From assembly GCA_011634665.1 (NCBI GenBank), contig WAEK01000003.1:426001-490000 (forward strand): a stretch of DNA of 64,000 nt. The letters run 5' to 3'. A program made the translations under genes and the position numbers. Source of the stretch: Mortierella sp. BCC40632. Its lineage: Eukaryota > Mortierellomycota > Mortierellomycetes > Mortierellales > Mortierellaceae. Below, one piece after another: positions 56,739 through 64,000 of this stretch. Position 1 is the stretch's first letter. Each line of letters begins with the position of its first letter. The notes under the pieces are model-generated. The model was given only the letters and a program-made list of their open reading frames with translations. It had not been told where the DNA came from and ran no database searches.

Positions 56739-57840
56739 TGGAGTTCATCCGTTAAGATTAGATATTAGACAGGCATTTCGAAAGCATTGAGTTCATCTCA
56801 TCACACAATATATCCATTCATCGAACAGCGACTCATTTTTGTTTTGTTTTTTTGTTTTATTTGGTCCGTTCGGTTGCCGTACTGGGACCCCGCCTAATGG
56901 TATTCAGGTCTTCACAGTAGTTCCCCCTGGCTACAAAAGGGGAGGAGGGGGGCTAGGCTTCCCAACAGCAACATCAAGTCTAAATCTCCGAAGTGGTGGA
57001 GAGGAGTGGTTCTCTTTTACTACCATTCATTCTCCTGACAATGCTCTCCCCTACTAGCACCACCGCCGTGTTCGTAACTCCTTACATTATCCGGTGGTAC
57101 TGATCAGGCAATAATATCGTTTCGGTGATGGAAATCTGTGGCAACATCTGTGGTGGCATCTATCAGGATCAATCGCAATGGTTGCCAGCCAGTCCTTGCA
57201 AGGCATGTACGGGGTGCCTTTGTTTCTTTGATCGCCGACCTTGTTCACCCCTCTTTCACTCCCATTGAGGGCTGAGAAAGGAGAGAGAGATAGAGATAGA
57301 GAGAGAAGAAATAAGCTGGTGAATGGCACATATTGAGATCAAACCTATACAGATGACCTCGGGCAAAATGAGAGATGAAAATCCACCCCAGCCCTCTCCT
57401 GAAAGACCAGACTGGAGGCCAATACGCTCTCACTCCCTTCCTGGTGAATGTCTTCACGCTCACAGGAAAAAAAAAAAAAGGAAAAGAAGTCTAGTTGGAA
57501 TGGTTTGGATAGTAAAGATGCTACAGACGCTTCGGATGTTGAGATAAAGGGGAAAGGGAAGAAGAGGAAGAGAGAGGGGGAAAAAAAGAGAGGATGGAGA
57601 GGATCTTGCCAATGAGGAGTGGAATGAATGAGGTAAGAAAGAGAAAGATAGCGAGAGTGAGCACTACGAGTCGATTACCTTTTTTCACTTTGGTGGCGCG
57701 AGACTTGATCAGGGCGCAGTCACCCATTGCATCTCTGATCTTTTTTTTTTTTTTTTTTTTTTCCTTCGTTCCTTCCTTCTTGACATCTCTTTTCTGAATC
57801 CAACTCACCCATTCTCCCCCCCCATAGAGAGCAAAGCATC
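56739..57840. other. Intergenic between 8-Cys copy 3 and CDC123
   Basis: About 1.1 kb of 3' flank and CDC123 promoter, with a poly-T of about 22 at 57741-57762. No gene was recognised. Confidence 0.5.
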
Positions 57841-59587
57841 ATGAGCATCTACAGACCAGAGGACGAACCTGATCATCTCCCAGAAGTAGAAACCCAAGGG
57901 AAGCGATGAATCCACAACACCCTTGCAGTTTCCTCCATTGACCCATCAGCGTCTCGAGAACTGCGCTTTCTCTTCGTGGTACCCCAAGTTCCGTTCTGTT
58001 ACGATCAAATCAAGAACTATCCCCTTGCCCGAAGAATTTATTCAGTATCTTAATGCAGACAGCATCTTTATCCCAGGGCAAAGGTATGTTGTTTAGACTA
58101 CGCGCTTTTTGCCTTTTTTAGCTGGCAAAAAAAAAAAAAGGAAAAAAGAAAAAAAAAAAATCCCACTTTTGCATTTGTTTAACCCTTTGCCAACTGCTTG
58201 CTAGTAATGTCACTTTGGCCTTGTCCGACAGCGAAGACGAGGACGACGAAGTCATGGACATGGAAAAACTCAAGGCACTCCAGGAAGAAACCATGAAGCA
58301 GCTGGCTCAGAAGGGTGACGACAGCGATAGCAGTGACGATGAGGACCAGGAAGAAGGAGAGGTATTGCGGCTTCTTTCATTTTCCTTTTCTCCCCTTCCG
58401 GTTTCGGGACCCGCCTTGGCCTCTGACCCAAAAGACATTCATGGTGAGTCACGGACTCGTAAGATTCTCACCCTTTTTAATTTTTTTTTCCTGCATCGTT
58501 CGCGATTCTTTAGGCCCCCTTGCCTCATTTTCCTCAATTGGAGCATGAGATTGAAAAAACAATCGAGGAATTCGGAGGAGAAGTCTTTCCAAAACTAAAC
58601 TGGAGTTCTCCAAGAGATGCGAGCTGGATCATGGCCTCCAACACACTCAAGTGTTTTAATGCGGCTGACATCTTTTTGTTGCTCAAGTCATCCGATTTTG
58701 TTGCACACGATCTGGGACATGCTTATGAGGATTGCTCGGACGGTGTGGAGACGATCACTAGTGATGGAGAGACTAAGAAGCAAGTCAGGAAGCGACCCGA
58801 GACTTTTGAGTTGGTCTTGAGAAGGTGGTTTGATCTTGCGCCATCTATGGAGTTTAGATGCTTTGTCAAGGATAGCAAGCTTATTGGTATGTGTTCACTT
58901 TTTTTTTTTTTTTTTATTATTATTATTTCCTGGTCGTGGATTAAAAAGCATTCGGATCGATACTGATATTCCCTCTTTTACACATTGGATAGGTATTTCG
59001 CAGAGAGATATGACTTATTATGACTTTTTGAGTGGCATCAAAGACGAGCTGGAGGAGAAGATTATCACCTTTTACGAAGAGAAAATCAAGGATAACTTTC
59101 CTGATAGCGATTGTAAGTTGATCACACCCCCAAAAAAAAAAAAAAAAAAAAAAACGAACAAGCGGATCAAATTAACCTCTTCCACCCCTTCCCTGATTGT
59201 CATTCTTTATCCATCGGCTTTTCTTACCAATCATTCTCTAACTCTACATTGCTGTGGACCCCCCTTCCTCTCTTCTTTCTCCAAATGACCCACCTAGACA
59301 CATTTGATGTTTACATTACAAGAAACAGGGACAAGATTTATGTGATCGACTTTAATCCCTTTGCCCAAAAGACGGATGCTCTTCTCTTTGAATGGGACGA
59401 ACTCATTCAGGCAAAGGAACAGATGCCACTCCGAATCCTGGCTTCTGAGGCAGCAAGTAGCCATATGAAGCAGCCATTCTCGTTTAACCGGTATCCAAGT
59501 GATGTCTCTGATCTCTCCAATGGTCAAACTGTTGCAGAATTTGCAGAGGAATTTTACAAAAAAGTCCAGGCAGCTTCGAAAGATTAA
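57841..59587 (+). CDS. CDC123: CDC123 (D123), eIF2 assembly factor
   Basis: Six exons: 57841-57885 (uncertain), 57929-58083, 58205-58361, 58514-58886, 58993-59112, 59298-59587 (379 aa). CDC123 is an ATP-grasp protein that helps join eIF2 alpha to the gamma subunit in the cytosol. Family landmarks: FPPLTHQRLENCAFSSWYPK and SVTIKSRTIPLP near the N-terminus; an acidic insert (DSEDEDDE, DSDSSDDEDQEEGE); FPKLNWSSPRDASWI; DIFLLLKSSDF; ELVLRRWFDLAPSMEFRCFV; ISQRDMTYYDFL; and VIDFNPFAQKTDALLFEWDEL at the C-terminus. The first exon gives only 15 residues and needs a 43-bp intron. It keeps the phase but is the weakest part of the model. Several introns hold poly-A or poly-T runs. The gene is convergent with TIP41, about 400 bp apart. 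Confidence 0.93.
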
Positions 59588-59984
59588 AGAAGTCTCCTCA
59601 GTAAAAAGAGGATGGGAAGGGAAGGAGGTGGGGGGGAGTTTCATTTCATTTCTTTTCTTTTGTTGGACGTGTTAAAAGTAATAAGGTGCTATAGAGAATT
59701 AGATCAGCGACAAAAAAAAATAGAGCTGGCCCCTGAAAGGAAGAACATGAACTTTTATGGCGGAGGAAAAGGAGGAGTTTTTTTTTTTTTTTTTTTTATG
59801 GTTGGCTTAGTAGTGCGACTTCAATCTTGGATTCTTTCACTGGAAGTTGTGAAGACACCCAGTTTGAGTCCAGAAGCAGAGACAAGTCATCGCCTTTTGC
59901 CCGTGGGATTCGCTAAGAGGATCGAAGAAATGAAGTAGACGTTAGGACCCAAGTTTTTTTCTTTCTTTCATCCATTGTTTGGAA
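59588..59984. other. Convergent intergenic region (CDC123 / TIP41)
   Basis: About 400 bp of shared 3' flanks with a T run near 59779-59797. Nothing else was seen. Confidence 0.5.
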
Positions 59985-61221
59985 TCAATATGAATTAACA
60001 TGAGCGTAGCAAGATATTAACGAAGATGCCTAGCAGGGGGGAAGAGGGAAAAGGTAGAGAGAAAGAGATTCACTTACAGCACGGGTATCTTTGTAGGAAT
60101 TTTCGCGGACTGAACATTCTCTAACAATGACATTGGTGCCGAATCGATGATAGATCCTGGTGTCATATATACGGAAGAGAACGTCGTCCACTCTCAAAAA
60201 GAATCGAAGAAGAACCAAAAAACACGACGGCATCACACGCTGGATAGATAGAAAGAAAGAAAGGTGAGAAGAGGAGGATAAATGGGGTTAGCAAGGGAAA
60301 CCACGAAAGAAAGGAAGAAGTAATCCACAATTTCCTTTCCCCCCCTTTTTGGCAGAGAATGGAGAAAAAAGGACTAAAAGAGGTTGTTCTTACAACTTTG
60401 GTGGTGAGGACGGCAGTTCCATTGTCGGCAAGCTCATCCTCAAAGAGAATATTTTCGTCATAAAACAGAATGGGGTCGGGTCGAGTGAGCTGCTCGATAT
60501 CAATGGTTTCGGTGGTTGTAGGCTGGAAATTCATGTGTTCCAGGGAGCTGAGGTTGGTGCCGTTGTACTTTGTAGAGTAGGTCCAGTCGTATGGCTTAAT
60601 TACATCCGTGATATGCTCCTGGTTGGCCATACTAATTCATGATAAAAAAAAAAAAAAAGCAATAAAAAGGTTAATCATCCATGTTTGACCGCTATTCACT
60701 TTTTTTTTCAGGCGTCACAAAATACGCGTTGGGAGTACTGGGATATAGAACGATTTCAATTACCTCCGCTGGGTGAACCATTCGCGTGCATACGAGACCT
60801 GGATGAGTTCACTGGCGCTGGAAGTCTGATCCACCATTGCAAGGGCAGGCAGAGCCTTGAACTCGAGTTTGAACCCGGAGCCGTGTTCGATCGAGAGGTA
60901 GTTGTTACCAAAAATCATTTCTGGGATAGGGATGCCAAGATCCGCAGTGGCACTAGAAAGAGAAAGAGAAAAAACAAACAAACAAACAAAAAAAAAGCAT
61001 GAAGCAGCAACAATAGCTATGAGTACCAGGTACACTCGTTCACCCCTTTTAACGGATGCGTGCTCAAAAGATACGAGAAGGGTGCAAGGGTGTCGAAGAG
61101 TGGGGTACCGGTCGATCTCCTGAGAGTTGAGAATGGAGGTTTTATGAGAGAGGACAGTCCAGTCGAGGATGGAGATGCCATTGGTGTGGCGGTCCTTGAT
61201 GAGCTTGTGAGATGCAGCCAT
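59985..61221 (-). CDS. TIP41: TIP41-like protein (PP2A-type phosphatase regulator)
   Basis: Exons on the minus strand: 61109-61221, 60764-60952, 60394-60631, 60078-60239, 59985-60029 (last exon tentative), 248 aa. TIP41 proteins bind PP2A-like catalytic subunits and act in TOR signalling with Tap42/alpha4. Family landmarks: ISILDWTVLSHKTSILNSQE, LGIPIPEMIFGNNYL, IEHGSGFKLEFKALPAL, EWFTQR, VIKPYDWTYSTKYNGT, FYDENILFEDELADNG, MPSCFLVLLRFFLRVDDVLFR and DTRIYHRFG. All junctions keep phase. The last exon (15 codons including stop) is poorly conserved; the true 3' end could differ. The gene diverges from a Q-rich gene 860 bp away. Confidence 0.93.
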
Positions 61222-62080
61222 GGTAAGTTCTTGTGTTGATGGTAAGGGCAAAGTCCTGATGGTGGGGTCTGGGTGGCCCTGGCGTTTTTTTTTTTTTTTT
61301 TTTGGTGTCAATTGGACCCAAAGGGAAATTGCAGGGATTGATGAGCACAGTGTGTGAGAAGAGAAGAGGAGAGAGAGAGAGAGAGAGTGGCGAGGCGAGG
61401 CGAGACGAGGCGAGACGAAGCAGGCCAAGCGAGCCACTCTAGAGAGGCTGTCCTTGGCTGACCAATCGGCGTCGAGTTCTGGATGTAGATGCAGTCACAC
61501 AACTCTTCGAGCCAAAAAGTTCGCTGACTCGACGAGAATTAGCACTTGTCTTTGAAGTGGAAACATCATTGTTCCTCTCTGTCTTCGTCGTCTTTTTCTT
61601 CTTCTTCTTCTTCTTCTTTTCCTTTGTTCTCTTCTTTCCTCATCCTCATCTTTTTTTTTCGCTTTTTTTTTTCTTTCTTTCATTCTTAGCTTCTCTCCAT
61701 ATCCCTCCCCCCCTTTCCATCTTCTCTTCCCCCCCCCCCACCCTTCTTCCTTTGCCTGCCCATCCACACCTACCCTCCTCGCCACTTTCCACACTGCGCC
61801 TGGGGGTTTTTTTTTTCTTTCTCTCGCTTAAACTCGTTCGACACTCCTCCAGGTGAGGCTCTCTCTGCCTGCCTCGCCCACCAGGCCATCTCCACAAACG
61901 AGCTTTACTTGCCCGTACACCAATTTTTTTTTTTTTTTTTTTTTCTTCTTTACTCTTTGTCTACCCGTTTGCGGATCCAAGCTTCCCCTCTTCCTACTTG
62001 AACACCCACCCGTCTTCTCCCCTTCTCTAGTCCAACCCGCCTGTCCATCTTTCCTCGTCCACGGACTCTACGGCGCCGAA
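61222..62080. other. Divergent promoter region, TIP41 / Q-rich gene
   Basis: About 860 bp: a GA tract (61371-61387) on the TIP41 side, and a long pyrimidine-rich leader (61580-62060), with T22 at about 61923-61944, on the Q-rich side. Confidence 0.5.
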
Positions 62081-63629
62081 ATGTTTGGACAGCAGACGCC
62101 GCAGTCGAACCAGTCGAAGCTGCAGTTCCCCACTAATTACCACCTTCAACAACAACAGCTCCTCCAACAACAGCTCCAGCAACAACATCAACACCAGCAA
62201 CAACAACAGCACCAACAGCAACAACAGTCGTTCCATGCGCAGTCGAATCCCATAGCCATGCCAATGGGCTTTGGCCATCAAGGCAACAACCATGCGGCAA
62301 CGCCCAACAATTCCTTTGCAGGAACCATTGACCCAGGCCTATTGCACATGTCTATGAATCAGATCAATTTCTCACAGCTCGGTAACATGAACGCCCTTTT
62401 CTCACCCGCCTCGAGCTCGAGCTCGACCCTGACCGCAAACCCATCCTTGCTCAACCGCGGTCAACTTGGGTCAGGTCTTGCCGCGGCGACCATCACCACA
62501 GCCGCACCTCCAGCCACAACCCTTGCCGCCACTGCTGCAACCACGACCACAGCTATGACAGCAGCAACCACAACAGCAGGGATTTCAGCGGGTCTTGCTG
62601 CCTTGTCCTCTAACAACCCAAACACTGGTCTTGGCAACCACCAGGTGATTATCAAGCAGGAAGCGGCGTCGCCCGACTATGTCACCTCGGAAATGGATTT
62701 TGGGGAACCAGGTAATATGCTCTCTCCCGGATCCAGCTCTCCAATCAACTCGCCGCTCAACGACTATGACAACGCAGACGATCTTGTCTCCACCAATCAC
62801 ACCTCTGCCGGTCATGGTTCCGGTGCCGCTCATACCAACATCCCCAAGCCAGCACCGTTGAACATCCACCACCGCGGCTCCTTTGGCGAGTCCCCAAGGA
62901 CGGGATCGTTGTATTCTCCAGGGCTCGAGTCTGATTTTTTCCCAGATGGAGACTTTTCGTTGCCCAAGGGCAGTAGTCGACCCCTGGACATGAAGTTTGG
63001 ACGGAACATGCATATGGCGCCTGGTTCACTCCCACAGACGTCTCCGTTCCACAGTATGTCGATGCCCGTTCATCGGTCGGATTGGTTTGGAGGCAATGGT
63101 GCTGGAGGAGCGGGAGCAGATGGACAGTCGATCGTGGGGTCGTACGAGAACCCATCTACGCTCCAGTTTGCGCCAGGCGAGATGACAGCGATGGACAGTC
63201 TGTTTGAGGATGGGAGCGATCCAAAGTAAGTTTGGTCTTTTTTTTTTTTTTTTTGTCTTTCTTGTTGGTCTCGATCTTCTTTCGCTCTTGCTCACTTTTT
63301 TTTTATTTTTCTGGTCGGAAGTGCGATGTGTACCACAAGCGGGGGAAAGAAGGAAGGGGCGAGAAAGGCGGAGGAAGGGGGAGGAAGAGGCAATGCTGAG
63401 TGTGAGAAATTATTGAAAGCTTGTGTTGTTGGTTACTCTCTCTCTTTCTTTCTTTTTTTTTCTTTTTTCTTTTTCTTTTTCTTTTTCGCTTTCGCTTTCT
63501 TTTCCTCTTTTTCTTCATCGCCTTCTTCCTATTTTACTCCTTTGCACCAATTGCCTCAGGGCCATGCAAAGGAAGAGGAAAAGAGAAGAGAGCGAAGAAA
63601 ACGGCCGAGAGAAAGGAGCAGCCCATGTC
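62081..63629 (+). CDS. Q-rich putative transcriptional regulator, 3' end beyond reach
   Basis: Exon 1 is 62081-63225, beginning MFGQQTPQ right after a long CT-rich leader. Exon 2 is 63560-63629, in phase, with a donor (GTGAGC) at its end, so coding continues to an exon I could not place, possibly beyond the window. About 404 residues are visible. Order: a Gln/His tract at about 22-50 (CAA/CAG codons); Asn/Met-rich segment; an Ala/Thr-rich run at 130-170; VIIKQEAASPDY, a SUMO-site-like IKQE; many SP motifs (LSPGSSSPINSP); an acidic patch; MTAMDSLFED, which could be an activation motif; and in exon 2 a basic stretch (MQRKRKREE) that may be a nuclear signal or precede a DNA-binding domain. No DNA-binding domain is visible, so the regulator call is inference from composition. 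Confidence 0.6.
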
Positions 63630-64000
63630 GTGAGCAGTTGTCTCTCACTCTCTTTTTTTTCTCTCTCTCTCTCTATCTCTATCTCTTGATCTCCGTCGAG
63701 ACAAACGCAACTCTCTTTGACCACAAATACATCCGAGAGGCAAACACGCGTGCGCGGGCGGATGCATGGTTTGGCGGAGGATAAACCCAACGTTGACTTC
63801 GCTTGCTCGTTTTGGCGGTTCATGACGCACCACTTGTCTCTTCTTACCCACGCTACCATGCCCCCCTTCCCCTTCCCCTTGCTATGCCCCGTTTGCTTCC
63901 CCTTGGCTTTTGGTCAGACCCAGCCATGCCGCTGCGTGGCCTGACAGACACGGCCAAGATCGGAAACTACCCAAAATGGCGTGTGTATTTGCATATGCAT
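63630..64000. other. Right edge, probable intron or 3' part of the Q-rich gene
   Basis: It begins with a GTGAGC donor. A frame from about 63704 to a stop near 63783 could be a terminal exon but is not conserved or otherwise supported. Confidence 0.3.

Overview
The window is nuclear DNA of a filamentous fungus. Genes are intron-rich, with canonical GT-AG introns mostly 45-350 bp long. Products include a fungal-type 161-aa tropomyosin, DNA ligase I, TIP41, CDC123, Mago nashi and an Rmd1/DUF155 protein. Secreted proteins carry signal peptides and Kex2-like KR sites. Glutamine-rich regulators and many CT/GA microsatellites and long poly-T tracts are also present. Tandem secreted acid-sphingomyelinase-like genes and very frequent short introns suggest an early-diverging lineage (Mortierellomycota/Mucoromycota); that placement is inference only. 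No rRNA, tRNA, CRISPR array or intact transposon was recognised.

Layout, left to right: a truncated Ser-rich protein (minus, 1-801); a mitochondrial carrier (plus, 3009-5203, 8 exons); tropomyosin (minus, 6343-7240) behind a ~145 bp GA/CT microsatellite; a large PH-domain protein with a Gln/His tail (minus, 8101-11797); a four-finger C2H2 protein (plus, 15026-19006) with a 1.7 kb intron; a uracil phosphoribosyltransferase-like protein (plus, ~19401-20848); Mago nashi (minus, 21255-22503), divergent from an RtcB-type RNA ligase (plus, 22867-24779); two tandem acid-sphingomyelinase-like genes (minus, 25488-27653 and 30314-32650); a 5.7 kb stretch without a supportable gene; DNA ligase I (minus, 38326-41874, 12 exons), divergent from an Rmd1/DUF155 protein (plus, 42653-45197); a CENP-U/Ame1-like protein (plus, 45696-49324); three members of an 8-cysteine secreted family (minus 49462-50173, minus 50955-51497, plus 56037-56738); CDC123 (plus, 57841-59587); TIP41 (minus, 59985-61221); and a Q-rich putative regulator running off the right end (plus, from 62081).

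Exon structures were worked out by hand from splice signals, reading-phase continuity and family conservation. Where the ends are uncertain (UPRT first exon, CDC123 first exon, TIP41 last exon, the gene at the right edge) this is stated. Most genes are unrelated housekeeping functions. The accessory content is secreted: the sphingomyelinase-like pair and the 8-Cys family.

The most noteworthy items are the three-copy 8-Cys secreted family with near-fixed cysteine spacing, the RtcB ligase of the PrfH-associated type with an N-terminal ubiquitin-fold-like extension in a fungus, a duplicated exon-spanning motif in the CENP-U-like protein, and patchy near-identity between the two sphingomyelinase genes that looks like gene conversion.
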